This document shows, in pieces, positions 1 to 13,930 of a stretch of DNA of 64,000 bases. A program made the translations under genes and the position numbers. The DNA is from Durusdinium trenchii (taxonomy: Eukaryota > Sar > Dinophyceae > Suessiales > Symbiodiniaceae). The stretch lies in contig CAXAMN010023384.1 of the NCBI GenBank assembly GCA_963970005.1, positions 271,817 through 335,816 on the forward strand. Direction: 5' to 3'. The notes under the pieces were generated by a model. The model was not told where the DNA came from and did not search any database. It saw only the letters and a list, made by a program, of their open reading frames with translations. Within the stretch, counting starts at the first letter, position 1. Each line of letters opens with the position of its first letter.

Positions 1-129
1 GTAGCTATCCTTGGACATTCAGACATTTAGTAAGCAGAAGTAGCCAGCTATCACTTTGTGTGCGATGATACATATTTACACATGTAAACTCTGGCTCCAC
101 GCTCATATCCTCCTCACCTGCTATCTTAG

Positions 130-1278
<1,149 letters not shown>

Positions 1279-1701
1279 TTCGTCTCACGCAGAGTCCGGG
1301 AAGAAGAACTTCCCGGACGATCGCTGGCACTACCAGCAGTGGGATCGCGGGGGGAAGAAGAGCTGCGGAACGAGCGCTGGGGACTCGAAGGACCTCCCCA
1401 GAACCAATCACACATACTTGATCAATCTTTATCAATCTTGTGAAGATGTCCATCTGTATCCATTTGCATCATGCTTTATGAATCGGTTTTCAATGCTTAT
1501 GAATCGATGTTCAAGTGCGAATGCTTCATGACCCGGTCAGTGAGTCGGATATGGTTTAGGTGAGTCGGTCTCCACGGTCTCCACACGTTTTCCGTCGGAG
1601 TCACGTGGAGTCACGTGAGATCGCCGGTCAGACGCGGTCACCCAGAGTCAGTCACCTCGCTGGCAGTGCTGGATCCTAGATCCAAGAGTTGTTCTTTTGG
1701 G

Positions 1702-1776
1702 GGAACATCTACAGGAAACCCATGTTTTTTTGGGGGGGATGGTCAAAAACAACATGGTTTCCTGTATAGATGTTCC
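1702..1776. repeat. foldback hairpin, about 28-nt arms
   Basis: Left arm 1,702-1,729 (GGAACATCTACAGGAAACCC then ATGTTTTT) is matched in reverse complement by 1,745-1,776, which ends CCTGTATAGATGTTCC. There is one 2-nt insertion and a G-rich loop of about 15 nt. It could be a small foldback element or a transcribed stem-loop in the tubulin 3' flank. Confidence 0.8.
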
Positions 1777-1929
1777 TTCAAACCATCTCAAACCCATCTC
1801 CTGCGATTGGACGTCTCGTTGGGTGGTGGGGTGAGCGATCCAATGATCCTGGTCTCAGGTGCCTGGACCCCCGGGTACGAACCGGTGGACCTTGTACCCA
1901 GTCCCTAAACCTGGGCTGCAACCATCTCA

Positions 1930-2036
1930 GAAGATGGTTAGACTCCCCCCAACCCACCCTGGCAGGGTTAGACTCCCTGGTTAGACTCCAAACCCCACCC
2001 TGGTTAGACTCCCCCAACCACACCCTGGCTGTGGTC
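1930..2036. repeat. tandem repeat of GGTTAGACTCCC-type units
   Basis: GGTTAGACTCC recurs four times within about 100 bp (near 1,936, 1,967, 1,979 and 2,003), each followed by CCAACCCACCCTGG-like sequence. The copies are imperfect. The 190-codon frame across it on the minus strand is a by-product of the repeat. Confidence 0.7.
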
Positions 2037-3585
2037 CCCACAATCCAATCAGTGTTTTGTTTTGTTTGTCTTCTCCGGGTCGAACTTCTCACCGGCTTCT
2101 CCACCGGCTTCTCGACCGTCAGGCCCTGCGCGATGAAGACCGCGACCAGGCGAGCTGCGGCGTTGTGCGTTACCGCACTGTGCGCGAGTGAAAGTGATAA
2201 TGTATAGATATACTGTATATGTATTGGGCATGTGTGATGATATATGATATATATATATATACATATACGTATTGGATGCATGTGTTTGGGGGAAGGTGTA
2301 CCCTTTTCAATGGATGTACAGAGTATGAATCCGTATCGCGTTGAACACACACAATTTTATGGGTCGATGTTGAAAAAACAGGACCCGTGTTTGGGAGGTC
2401 GCTACATCGGTCCAGTATCCGGGGTCCATAGGAATACAACCTGTGGTATGGATGTGTGTAGCTAGGGAGACCGACCTCCTAGGCGTTCCGACTTTCTGGG
2501 AGGTTCGGAACCTAGACCGGTCGACCCAGTCAGGGCGAATGGGATCTCCTTATTCCAAAGACGCACCCAAACCTGGACGCCCATGGCATGGCAGCAAGTT
2601 CTATTCAAGAACTTAGGATGTACATGGAGGTTTTCAGAGGTTTTGATATGTTTTGATTCAATATGGCAGTGGAACAAAAACCCCCACCAAACCATGGAAG
2701 GTTGATTAGCCCTTAATGGAGGAATGACCAGGTAGCTGGAATCCCACGTTTGTCGACTACCCATGGGCAGTGAACCCCAAGTCCGCCCATCACTCATTCG
2801 TCACTTGCCAGCAACTGCTGAGTGGCGTAACGGCGTGAACTCTCAGGAATAAGGGTGGGTTGACCCCCCTACTGCAGATACCTTAGGATCCAGCCACCCT
2901 CATGCCTGGCAACTCGTTGCACCCATCAGACTGCAGGCAGGCTCCTATTTCCCATACTTGCGCATGCTCTTTGAGGCTTGCGCCAGGTGCGGCGAGTCAA
3001 AGCGCCGGTGGGATGGAGACTGTTCCGTCAGTTTCTGGGGCAGGTCACGGACCGAGCCAACATACGCGAGGTGGTGTATTGACAAATCTTGCGCCTCCTG
3101 TCCTACTATACGGACTCCTGGATCAATGAATGTGGACGCTTTAAACAATCAAATGGAGCAGCTTGAACGAAACCCTCCAGTGTTTTCAGACTGAAGCAGC
3201 TTCGATTGTGAGCACAAACCGACTTCACGGTGTCATCCACCGTGTCATCCTTTGAGATGAAGGACCCAAGCACCGACGATAGGAAGGAACAACTGCACCA
3301 TCCGCCTTCAGTCTGGATGCTGCATGCCTTCAGTCTGAATCTTCCACTCAAGTCATCAAGGTGTAGGACATGGTCCCGCAGCCCTTCTGGTCCCGGACGC
3401 TGGACTCGGCACCGGAACCAGCACGGGACCCGTCTCGGCACGGTTCCACCGGTCGCAGGCTTCCGATCCGCGAAGTGACGTTGTGGCGTGGGGTCGGCGT
3501 GGACCTTTATGAGCAGTACAAGGTTGGGGGCAACTGGTGGGAAGGGGCGACCTGCACCGGACACGGTGCCCAGCCGGAAAGACCG

Positions 3586-3637
3586 GAACCATGCGAAGGG
3601 AAGGACAGAAATGAACCATGCGAAGGGAAGGACAGTC
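3586..3637. repeat. 27-bp tandem duplication
   Basis: GAACCATGCGAAGGGAAGGA occurs at 3,586 and again at 3,613, a period of 27 bp with two copies. Confidence 0.8.
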
Positions 3638-4831
3638 TGATGGTGCCTGATGATTTGGGGGCGAAAGGCTTCTGGGTTTGATGACATCGATGTAAGCTTC
3701 TTGTCAGATTCTTGGAAAGTTGTTCGTGGATTTCTGGTGCGGTATGCCACGTTTGGCTAGAAGGATACGAATCATTCATGGAAGAAGTGACGTTGGGTGT
3801 TCAGGAAGGATACCGTTGTTTTCTCGGATCCATGACTTGAAGTTCGGATGAAGTTCGCATCCATGGCTTTGTCATGCTTCGGTCACTTCCCCTCGGATCT
3901 TTTGGCCTTGGATCTTGACCCACGTGACACACAGAGTGTCCACCATAGATGGCCTTTTACTATTGATTCATACAGAGGATACCCGCTAGTTGGTGTACAA
4001 CCAATAGGTAAATGGTATACGTACCAAACCGACCCATCTATTCTTCCCAAAAGGACACCACTAGTGTCCACGCACTTCTCCCGCAGCTCGACTCACCGAC
4101 GGTCAGGGCCGCCCCCGTCCGATCTCCCAGTGACTTCCCGGTCGGCCGGTCGAGCGCTCGCGCTCGCGCAGGTGGGCAGCACCATCACTTGGTGGGGCGT
4201 CTCCAGCTGCACCTCCGACAAAGCGGTGGCTTGGGCGGAACGGGTTCAGCGGTTCACGGAACGGAAAAGAACAAAAGAGTGGTGGTGGCTGTTGTTTCCG
4301 CGTTTAGTTGCTTTGATTTTGTTTGTTTGCATGTCCGTTGAAGAAAAGCTGCGCAGCTGAATCAGCTGCTTCCTTTGTTTTCCGCTGTTGAAGGTTCTGC
4401 ACCAATTAGTGCTGCCATGGCGCTTGCTATCCTCTTACTGCTCGCTGCCTGCTACCTGCGAGCGTACCTACGCTCGGGTGTCCCGTGGCTGTCATGTCCG
4501 CTTTTTTCCTTGAGTTTCTATCCTCAGCGTTCCTTGGGTTGTTTGTTTGACCTTCCTCAAATCATCAAGGATACTATCCTCAAACAAACAGATCAACAGG
4601 GAGTCTCCTAACTTACTATCCTATCAAAGGCTTTGACTGGAAAACCAGCTGCTTCTCGGTTCACACCGCTGCGTCCTTCTCGGTGAACACACCGCCGCTT
4701 GCCGCGCCGCTCGCTCCGCTTCCTTAGGTGGCCCACAACTTCGCCAACGGATGTGCCGGAGCGTTGGGATCCCAGGATACGAGAGACGAGCGTGGTGGAC
4801 GAGGTGCGGGTTTTGCATGCTCCGCAAATGC

Positions 4832-4919
4832 GACTCATGGGACTGCCATAAGACTGCCGATCAGGCCAGGGGTGGTTGACTGGGGGGTCAATGTCATATA
4901 TATGGCAGTCCCATGGAGT
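4832..4919. repeat. hairpin with 15-bp perfect arms
   Basis: CATGGGACTGCCATA at 4,836-4,850 is the exact reverse complement of 4,901-4,915. The match extends about 4 bp further with a single extra base. The loop is about 50 bp. It may be a remnant of a small inverted-repeat element. Confidence 0.7.
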
Positions 4920-5787
4920 GTCTGGATACTGATCTTTTGCGGGCTGGAGCATCACAGGATCACGAAGAGATAGGCCGGCATGAGCGGCAGAGTCGTGGTT
5001 TGATGGGTGGCGGAGTCAGGATTAAAAGATAGCACAAAGGCTGGTGCGATGCATGTGTTTCTTTAGCATCCTGACAGACAGGCATGGAAGATGAGGATGT
5101 CCTCATGTCCTCCATGCGTTCTCAGAGGGTTTGATGTGGATATCCCTAGGGATAGGAAAGCTTCGGTCGAGCCACCCTGGATCCTTAGCGTGAACTCTCT
5201 TGATGGGTCATGCAAGTGTCTACCCCAATGCGCTTCGATACCTCGAACCCGGTTGCAGTGTAAATCAGAGGAATGGATGTCAAGACTTCCTTTCCCCCCA
5301 GCGTGGTCATGCCGGCGCATGCCCGACTAAAGCTCCCTTCGCCACGGGGCACTGGGCAAGAATTCCCCAAGCATGCCGAAGCTGGAATGCCAAGAGATCC
5401 GAATCTCAACACCCAAACCCACACCGACCCCTCGATTTATACGTTTGGCAGTACGTTCGGCGAAACAACACAAATTTCAGTCGTTTGCCGTCAAAAACGC
5501 TGTTTCATTTCAATCCAGCCGTTTCGATGTTTTTGCAGAGGTTGCCAAATTAGCAGTCGGCAAAAGTCGCCGTTTGGTCGGGAAAAGTTGCCGTTTCAAA
5601 ACCTTGACTTACCATAGAAAACATGTCAATGCAAAAAGTGCTTCAGGACAAAATAGTGTGCGTTTGCTTAACAAAAAAACAGTTTTGGATTGAAAAGGCA
5701 GAAAAAAAGGCATAGTTTAGCTTGATTTAAAACATATGTGAGGCTTATGTTAGCTGTGCCAGCAACGTGGTGAACACCCTATATTGA

Positions 5788-5930
5788 ACATGCGAGCGCG
5801 CAGGTGTGCAGGCTAATGCGCGGGCCAGCGCGCGGGCGAGCGCGCGTGCGAGCATGTGAGCGCGCGTGTGAGCGCGCGGGTGAGCACGCAGTGAGTGCAC
5901 CGGTGATCATATCAGCGTGCGAGTGAGAGC
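5788..5930. repeat. GC-rich minisatellite, GTGAGCGCGCG-type
   Basis: A degenerate run of roughly 12-bp units of the form GTGAGCGCGCGG / GCGAGCGCGCGT. The same unit occurs at 18,130-18,185 and, in reverse complement (GCGCGCTGACAC), at 28,938-29,075, so it is a dispersed family in this region. Confidence 0.75.
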
Positions 5931-6415
5931 TCTTCTGCGCAGTTTGCTTTGTGAATGAATGTTTAATTTAAGATCATGGACTGTCCGTTCTTTGCATGAG
6001 TCAATGAGAGCATGAGAATGCTGTTGGACACATTGCGTTTCCAAAACCCAAAGACAATGGCAAATCCATGCAAATCCACTTGCAGCCTGATTAGCCTACA
6101 ACCTACCTCTAAGATCCTCCAAGTGTTGTTCAGAGTGACACCTGCTGTGCAGTTTGCTTATGTTTGCTCGCTTTTTGTTTTTTTGTTTTGGGGGGGGGGG
6201 CGACGTCTCAAGGTATGGGAATGAATCGGGATGCCATGAATGATAAGGACACAGACTAGACAAGGTAGCTTTATTTACAGTAGTAGAAGAGTCGTAGTTT
6301 AGTAAAAACGACTATATCATATATATCATATCATGAATATTAGATATGTACAGTTTGCCTCAACGATGCGTTTGATGTTGAGGGTTCTTCTTTTAGTGAG
6401 TAGGCATATCTATAG

Positions 6416-6480
6416 ACTAGACTATTACTATTGACTATTGACTATATATAGACTATAGACATCTATAGACTATAGACAGT
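6416..6480. repeat. ACTATAG-type simple repeat
   Basis: Runs of GACTATAGAC / TATAGACTATAG. Similar short runs recur at about 7,555-7,625, 11,535-11,560, 12,360-12,395, 12,540-12,570, 22,125-22,155 and 26,990-27,015, nearly all between predicted exons of the plus-strand gene block. Confidence 0.65.
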
Positions 6481-7767
6481 CATCATATACTGTACTAATA
6501 TAGACTGTGAAAAAATCCAAACACCAAAACACCGACAAAACCCTCTAGCAGCAAGCCATGCGATGGAGCTTTCCCTCCAAGCCTTGGATTCGATCGGGGC
6601 GGACTTGGATGCTCTAGAGAAGAGCAGCAGGAAAGCCAGTTTCTTGATCGATGTTACATTTTTGTGTGTACACAAGACGACAATAAAGACAAATTGTATT
6701 TTTGGATAGCCTGCCTGCATAGCAAACACTGTTTGGCCTAGTCAAAGATATGTGTTGAGTTACTATGATTCGATGATGACTCGATGATATGATTCTAGAT
6801 AGTTTTTGTTGACTAGACCATGGGTTTTTGCCGCAAGGTTCGCAGACCAACAGAGAAGCTGCAGAGCCTTACCAAACAAGGCCAGGCTGCCTAAATAACA
6901 CTCGTTCCCACAAATTATCAGTTAGCAGAACCAAAGTTTGCTAAATAATTGAAATGAAAGTTAGAAGGGATAATGTTGAAATGATTCCATATCATATGAT
7001 TCCATATCATATCATATGAGTCTGAGTTATTTATCCTGATGTGGACCAATATATTTGGGTGGGTAGATGACTGATATCATAGTCTGATATGAATGGACAT
7101 GATTCATATCATGTTCAGAATCATACAACTTACTAAACTGAGTTGGCTTCATTGCAGGCGGCTGGCAGTCCGTTACTTGAAGCACCACGCGGTGAGGGAG
7201 CGCGACGTGACCGACAGAACGGCAGGCAGCGGCTCTTGGAAGAAGTGGCTTCCCAACGCTATGTTGAGAGCAGCGAGCCCTGGTCAGGACTAAAGTACAG
7301 TAAATAACTCAGATGCGCAATGGTACCATTGAGAGTAAGACCACAAGGCCCGCTAATCACTAGTACCGTACTACAGCACGCCAGTAGTAAAAATAAGTAC
7401 TTACTTGCTAAACTTACTATGAATTGATTGATAGAACACTAGTAGTGCTGTAAAGTATACTACTTGGAACGATGTAGGCGACTTTGTCTACTTCCTTGCA
7501 GCGAGCTTATACATTGTTTGTATAACAACTAGACTGTGACTATGACTATTGTGATGACTACGATAGACTATAACTTTAACTTTATAGCTTAAATTCTGTA
7601 ACTATCTAGTCTATAACTATAATATTCTCAGTTTTTGTCCGCTCCACACAACAGACTCGAATTCATAAGTGCTTGATGTCAAGGGGATTTATTGTTGCGG
7701 AAGAGCATAGCTGAGCGCATTGGATCTGCATTTGAATGCTCGTTGATTGTTCGATTGCTCGTCCAAG

Positions 7768-8662
7768 GTTTGGTCATTCAACGTTGAGTGCCACCAAAAC
7801 CAATCGCCAATCAGTTTCGCCAACCATGTTCTCCGCTTCTAGCTTGGCTTTCTGGATGCAGTCCAGCCACACCTTTGTTTCAAAGGTAACTTGGACTGGT
7901 CAGAAGTATGAATTGAAGGGCTTGGAGGGCTCAGTAGAATTTGTTGAATTGATGTGGGCGCCTCCTCTTGCATCCTATGATTGTCTGTTCAATATCGATT
8001 CCGGTTCAAAGTTTCAACATGCTCTAAGAGCTCTAACATGCTGCATTGAGGATAGAGAGGCTTCTAAGGTGGTTCATGATATTTATAAATATATATATAT
8101 ATTATATTTATATATATATACATGAGAGGTAGGCATCACTCCTTCAAGGAATGAGAGGTGGCATATATCGAGTAGGGCAAACAAGGAGATAAGATGGGAT
8201 AAGTTCTCTCATGTTCTTTTACTGATCTGAATCGACAGTCTTTTCAGGTTCAATGTCTCGTTGCCAGATGTTTCACGCACTGCCAGACATATTGGTGCAA
8301 GTCACTTCAAGCTTGCATATCCCGTGCACGCCCTACGGACACGAGTGAGCAGCCTACGATTTGCAAGCTACACCTTGAATTTGATGAGACATCGGAAATG
8401 CAACGGGTGAAACTTGGTCTGATGTCCACTAGTGCCATCTTCAGCGTGTTGGTTTCCCGGCTCTTTTCTGATACATGATGTGTATGCTGTATGCTAGTTT
8501 TTATGGTTGGATGATAGTTTGGATGATAGATGAACTTGGTTGAATCACAGGGTGTCAGCGACATTGATGATTTTGAGTTATGAAAGACATTGACATAGAG
8601 TTGATTGATTGACTGCAAACTGAAGGTTCAGCGGAATACTCTTATTGTGCGAAGTCGAGATG
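7768..8662 (+). CDS. gene A, upstream exons (unrecognised protein)
   Basis: Three exons join in exact phase: 7,768-8,068, 8,248-8,445 and 8,626-8,662. The introns start GTGGTT, GTGTTG and GTGAGT and end TTTCAG or GAAG. The joined frame is free of stops and runs through FVSKVTWTGQKYELKGLEGS and SEMQRVKLGLMSTSAIFS. I do not recognise the protein. A further exon begins at about 8,710 after TTTGTCAG but is open in two frames, so its reading is uncertain. The true start of gene A was not found; 7,768 begins inside a codon, so an earlier exon must exist. The exons lie on the same strand as everything up to 28.8 kb. Assignment to one gene with the later exons is inference. Confidence 0.55.
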
Positions 8663-9407
8663 GTGAGTTCTCGTGGCTTTCTTTATGTTTGTTTTTTGTT
8701 GTTTGTCAGCGGTATCATTGTTTGTCCTTGAACTTCAAAAGGCCGGAGGCCGGACATGACAAGACAATTCAGGCATATGCCTCTGCTGTGCTGCCCAGCA
8801 GCCCTGCAAAAAACTACTGCTGGCGGAATCTGGGGCGGCATTGTATCAAAACAACCAGTTCACCCATTGAGCTCCTTGTTTGCAAGATGGTTTGAGACCT
8901 GAGATTGTAGTAGAGTATGTGATATGTATGTCGGCATGTGACATGTGTGACTGTGACTGTGGTCAAGACAGTATGAGCGGAGCTTGTTTTATTAAAAAAA
9001 TCAATTCACGAAAGATTCATGAAACCGCATGCGACGTGAAGTAACATCAGAGTCAGGAACATATCAAGTGACCCCAACAGAATAAATAAAAGTGACATGC
9101 TTCAGGCTGGTGCCAAACAGCAGATATCTTTGTCCTAGCTTTCTGCTCAGACTGCGCGCCAGCAAACATGAAGATGGTCAGATACATATCCAGGAATTTG
9201 CCTGGCAACAGCCTTTTGACCCACCACCCTTGCAACGCGCTTCTTGGCAAAATGCTGATGGTTGAGTCCTAACCCTGAAATTAAACCATAACGACTATGA
9301 GGCTATGAGTCATGCAATCTTTGGGTTCCTTGCTCAGGCATGAGTCTCATCATTGCGTTGAAGACGTCTGGAGAGGTATGAACATCAACCCACTGTGGCT
9401 TGATTGA

Positions 9408-11035
9408 TTGAATTCAATTTTTTTGTTTGTGGCCCGTGGCGGTAGTTCGTTGTTCAGGAGTCAGCTTGAGAGGGTCGGGGTTCCCACTGTAAGGTTTTGC
9501 ACGTGCAGAGTCTTGGGATATGGATCAACATTTTATGATCTAGTTGTACACTGCGCGGAGTACATCAGAAAGAACATGAAGGTGGTCTACACACCCAGCA
9601 ACCCAGAGCACATAAAGTATGCCAAGAAGATCTTGGATATGACTATGTCTGTCCGGATTGCAAAGCTGAAGTATTGTGTAGATGAGTCAGGCAACATGAC
9701 CCATACAAAGAAGATATCTTTATTGCAACAGAAGGTAGACATGTTCTTGGCCATATTCAATTCGAACTGGAAAAGCCCGTCGTCTCTATGGCATCATTGT
9801 ACAATGGGTTGCCCATGTGGAGGCCTTCCGCAACATCAGCTGGCGGAACAGGCTGCCAATCTCTTTGTTGAGGTAGTGTTGGCCAGTAAGCCTGGCGTCC
9901 CTGCATTGTCAAGATGGTTGAAGTGTTCACGGACTGCCCGGTGGTTCTTGATTCTTGCCTGATTATTTGTGGGTTGAATCAATTGAGCAACAATCAAGTA
10001 AAGATAACATAATATAAAGTTAAGCTGAATGAATGATCTAGGACCATCCACAAAAGAAACACACAAAATTCCAACTCTCATCCATCACAGTTATCGGCGG
10101 CGGGGTTTCATCCAATGTTTCACTTTCACTTGCTGGTTCATACATGTACACTTGGTCGGTGCAAGGACAGGATTTGCCTGCCACTCCATTCTACCACGCT
10201 GCTATTGTGCTATGTTCAGAACAGCCAAGAAGAAGAACATTCATGGGACCAGTATGACAGACTTGGTACAATTGTTGCAGCAGGAGATTGTTGCAGCAGG
10301 AGACACTCCTTCCTCTTCAGCCGACCCTGGTGCTGCATTCATGGTTCCAGATGTGGGACCTGGGAAGATTGAAGGTGTTAGGGCAAAGAAGAGCTGTCTT
10401 TTCATTGAGAGACCGGAGAGCGTTGCAGAGACCTTTTTATCTGTGGTGGTGGTTGACCCTTTGGAGAGATACATGCACTGGCTTTTACATAACCAAGAAC
10501 AAAAGCTTTGGCTTCACAAAGATTCATCAGAGCGTCCTGTTGTGAAGTGTGCTACTCCATGTGTCAGTCCAATTGTGAAGACCTTGGCTGAATACACTGA
10601 CGGAATCTTTTGCGTGCCTATGATCTCGGAGACCTTGCAAATGCTAGACGGATGCTTGGTTGTTGCTATTGGCAACTTCATTTGTAATTGATGTGGTTTC
10701 TGTTTGGTTTAGCGGTAGGTCTGGAAAAGTATATACAGTTACTGTTACACACAGTCCAGTATAATTAGTTATATAACTAGACTAGACTATATTATTTTAT
10801 ATTATATTATATTACATAAAAATCTCACACACACACATCGCTTGAAGTTACTTCTACACAAGGGGCTGTGCAGCAATGCTTCTGACTTAGCTGTAGGCGC
10901 AGTAATTCTAAAAATCCCGGACAGCAAGCATGGATGTGGCATGCGGCTTGCTTTAACCCAACCCTCTTCTGGCACCCTGTCATTTTCTGCCTGTACAATG
11001 AATATCGTTGTCCAGTACCAGTTGTTCAATATCAC
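9408..11035 (+). CDS. gene A, middle exons (unrecognised, approximate)
   Basis: Three coding-like blocks. About 9,440-9,960 has the frame NMKVVYTPSNPEHIKYAKKI and several possible reading frames at its 3' end. About 10,233-10,655 starts after ATGTTCAG and includes MVPDVGPGKIEGV, RPESVAETFLSVVVVDPLER and WLLHNQEQKLWLHKDSSERP. About 10,842-11,026 includes SDLAVGAVILKIPDSKHGCG. They show no stops, have balanced amino-acid composition and lie between AT-rich, repeat-bearing introns. No domain was recognised. Exact borders are not fixed because phases could not be joined unambiguously. They may belong to the same large gene that ends at 15,103. Confidence 0.45.
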
Positions 11036-11265
11036 AATGATATGTATCGACTATGAATGGTTCATACGATGACTGTGACACAACAAAATGCTTGCAAATC
11101 TGATTACACACCAGACCGCCCCAGAGCTAGTTAAGACAACTTTGCCTGTGATGGAACTAATTTCTTGAAACTGGACGACAATAAACCAGCAATTTTTAAA
11201 ACAGACTTTGCGGGTAATATCATTTCCAATGGGTGTACTGTATGACAGTATGACCCACTATGACA

Positions 11266-11395
11266 ACCACTACTACCACCACCACTACTGCTGTTATTAC
11301 TACTACTACTACCACCACTACTACTACTCTTACTACTAGTAGTCGTCGTCATAGTAGTAGTAGCTAGTAGCTAGTAGTAGCTAGTAGCTACTACT
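11266..11395. repeat. triplet repeat (ACT/ACC)n passing into (AGT)n
   Basis: A run of ACT and ACC triplets (11,266-11,338) changes at CTAGTAG into the complementary AGT/TAG triplets (11,339-11,395), so the whole block can fold on itself. It lies between predicted exons. Confidence 0.8.
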
Positions 11396-11715
11396 CCTGC
11401 TGGCTACCACTACTGGTTACTACCACTGACCAGCAGTTGAACAGCAGTTGGACATCTATGACTATGACTATTACTTACTTTATCTTATTGATTACATACT
11501 TAGTTTAGTGCTGGTAGACTTCTATAGCTTGTAACTTATAGACTATAGACGCTGCATAGACTAGCAAATTATAGTTTAGTTTGTTTACCTTGTGACCTCT
11601 ACAACTTACGTTTTCGCATTTTTGATTGTCAAGGATTGTTTCCATAATATATATCACATTTGAATGTGGCACAAGGGTATGGTTTGATGATTCAATTGGT
11701 ATGGCTTGATTTGAG

Positions 11716-13216
11716 GGAAACAATACTGACACGTACAGAAGGTTGTTATTCCGCATTACTCTCACCCCGTCAGGAATGGAGGGGAGTGGGTGGGATGCCA
11801 GCCAGAAAGAAGCATCTTCCATCTATGTGTACTTTTTCGCGCAGCTACAAGTGTGCACACGCCTCTGGAGACGACAGCACTTGCTTTACTCTACCTACCC
11901 TCTTTGTTTGGCTCGGTTCGCCAACAACAATGTTCCGGATGCAGAGAAGGAACAAATATATGCAAACTTGGTTAGCGTGCCCGATTGCTGTCTTGATGAG
12001 GGGTGTTCCCTGCGGTTGAGATCTTTGGAAACTCTCAAGCGTGATTTACCTTCGATCGTTGATTCCCTGAGCATTCAGAAGCCGCTGAATGCAGAGATTG
12101 AGGACAATTTTGCACGGCATCAGTCTGCGGCGGTCCCATCCAGAGGATGCTTGGTGAGTACTTCCCCAATTGTTTCGTCCCTTTCCAGCAAGCTAAAAGC
12201 GTGTTTTAAATGGTTACTTATACAGCGTGTTCAAACTATTGGCTATTTATGCAGGCCACTGTACACATTTTAACGTGTAAACTCTCATTACGGTGGCTCA
12301 CGAAGCACAATGTGATGTGCAACTTAAATCGAATATGGCATGTCTTACTTCTACTGCTAGGATATGGCTATAGGCTATAGGCTATAAGGCTTTGCGCTTC
12401 TTGATGTTCATTCCACAGGTCACATAACATATCCATCAAGCATGTGTTTTATGCATCAAACCAAGTCAACCCAGACTATAGAAAATAAATAGACTACTAT
12501 AAAGTTTGTACTACGGACGACTATGGCTTAACTAGAATTGTTTGACTATAGACTATAGACTATAGCTACAACAAGAACTTAGACTTTGTTTTTCACGCTA
12601 GTTACCTTTAACTTTTGCAGTTGATGTTTAATAGAATAGTAATTATTGTACACGACTCATTCTGATATGATTCGATATGGTTGTAGTAAGATTTCTTCTT
12701 ATAGATTATAAGCACCTACTTTGACTGAGGAAAGCCAGTGGGACTTGCCAACAACGCAGCAAAGCATATCTTGGCAGAGCTGAAGTCTGATCATGTATGC
12801 CACAATGCTCCCTTCTCTCGCGAGTCGAAAGGGCGGAATGAGTCTATTCCCCGTGCTGCAGGATGTGACTGGTCACAAGAAGTCTTGCAGTTGATCGCCA
12901 GTGACAAATACGAGAACGGGTACCTCCCTTTACCAGCACCAAGAGCAAATGGTTCAGCAGGTATGGTTCCAGCCGAGAAGTCTCAGACTGATGGTTGCTC
13001 TTTTGAGGTCATACAGAATATCGTTGATGCTGTGGACACGTTGGATACTACACAAGGACCAGTTGGAAAAAATCACCGGAAGCGTGCTTTACCAGTGCAG
13101 GAGAGTATCGACCGTATTGTGGGCGACTTCAACCCATCTGATGTCGCAGCGGGGTCAAAGAATGTCGCTCAGTCCCGAGTGACTGGTTGGACTCTTCATC
13201 TGGCGCGGACTTGGAA
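11716..13216 (+). CDS. gene A, exons 11.7-13.2 kb (unrecognised)
   Basis: Exon 11,716-12,153 follows GATTTGAG and ends at a strong donor, TTG|GTGAGT. It encodes segments such as RRQHLLYSTYPLCLARFANN and SLETLKRDLPSIVDSLSIQK. Exon 12,730-13,216 follows TTGACTGAG and ends AA|GTCAGT. It encodes a hydrophilic stretch with QEVLQLIASDKYENGYLPLP and KNHRKRALPVQESIDRIVGD. Phases of these two exons do not join directly (0 against 1), so at least one small exon in 12,154-12,729 is missing from my model. The 3' end of the second joins in phase with the exon at 14,110. No known domain was recognised. The basic, Ser/Lys-rich composition would suit a nuclear or cytosolic protein, which is inference. Confidence 0.55.
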
Positions 13217-13384
13217 GTCAGTATGCCGGCTAGCTGGAGAGACGAAGAAAGACTAGCAGAAGCGCGTGCAGGTTCAAGCAAAGCAAACTTGGCACGACGC
13301 CTGTAAGCAGTAAGCAGTTCCTTTGACTTAAGTGTTGTTGTTTGTTTGTGTGTCCACAGTAAGAACAGCAAATGTGCCTTGAGT

Positions 13385-13930
13385 AGGGATATGGGGACAA
13401 AAGGGATACAGGCCGGGGAATACAAGGGATACTGAGACAAAAGAGATGCAGGGACAAAAGGAATACAGTCACAAAAATGATACAGGCAAAAGGAATACGA
13501 GGAGGACACGGAAACAAAAAGGGAATGAATGGACAAAAGAGCTGAGACAATGATATGGTGATGAACAGGAATACTACAGTAATATTTAGTATTATTAATA
13601 CTGTAATAGTAATAGTAATACTGTTACAAATACGGTGGATTGAAACGGGATACTGGGACAAAAGGTGATAGGTAGGAGACAAAAGGGGTACGGGGACAAA
13701 AGGAACACGGGGACAAAGGGGACACAGGGACAAGAGGAGTACATAAAATGAAAGGGACGTGTCCGGGATAAAAGGTTCGTTCAAAAAGGGATAGGAGATG
13801 ATAGGAGACAAAAGAGACACAAAGACAAACGGGATACAGGGCCAAAGAGGATATGGGGACACAAGGAATACGGGGATGAAAGGAATATTGCGATATGGAC
13901 GGATATAGAATGATATATAGACGAATGGGT
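13385..13930. repeat. purine-rich minisatellite (GGGACAAAAGGGATAC)n
   Basis: About 540 bp of degenerate 16-19-bp units (GGGACAAAAGGGATACAG and variants) with a short TA-rich interruption near 13,575-13,630. It is strongly purine-rich on the plus strand, and the long minus-strand frames across it (Pro/Ser/Phe-rich) are artefacts. It sits in the intron between the exons ending at 13,216 and starting at 14,110. Confidence 0.85.

Larger units (their letters stand above)
1279..7767. other. gene-poor interval with repeats
   Basis: No convincing coding exon was found in these 6.5 kb. Open frames here have no family resemblance and mostly overlap repeats. The stretch holds a hairpin (1,702-1,776), short tandem repeats (about 1,930-2,036 and 3,586-3,637), a second hairpin (4,832-4,919), a GC-rich minisatellite (5,788-5,930), a run of eleven G at about 6,190 and ACTATAG-type simple repeats (6,416-6,480). 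One possible exon with a good acceptor (GCTTCATTGCAG) lies at about 7,159-7,290. It is open in two frames, so I do not assign a product. Confidence 0.6.

Noticed and set aside
1778..2350. 190-codon minus-strand frame
   Set aside because: It runs through a GGTTAGACTCC tandem repeat and TATATA DNA; composition is repetitive and no domain is visible.
13129..13862. Long Pro/Ser/Phe-rich minus-strand frames
   Set aside because: They are translations of the purine-rich minisatellite and overlap better-supported plus-strand exon sequence.
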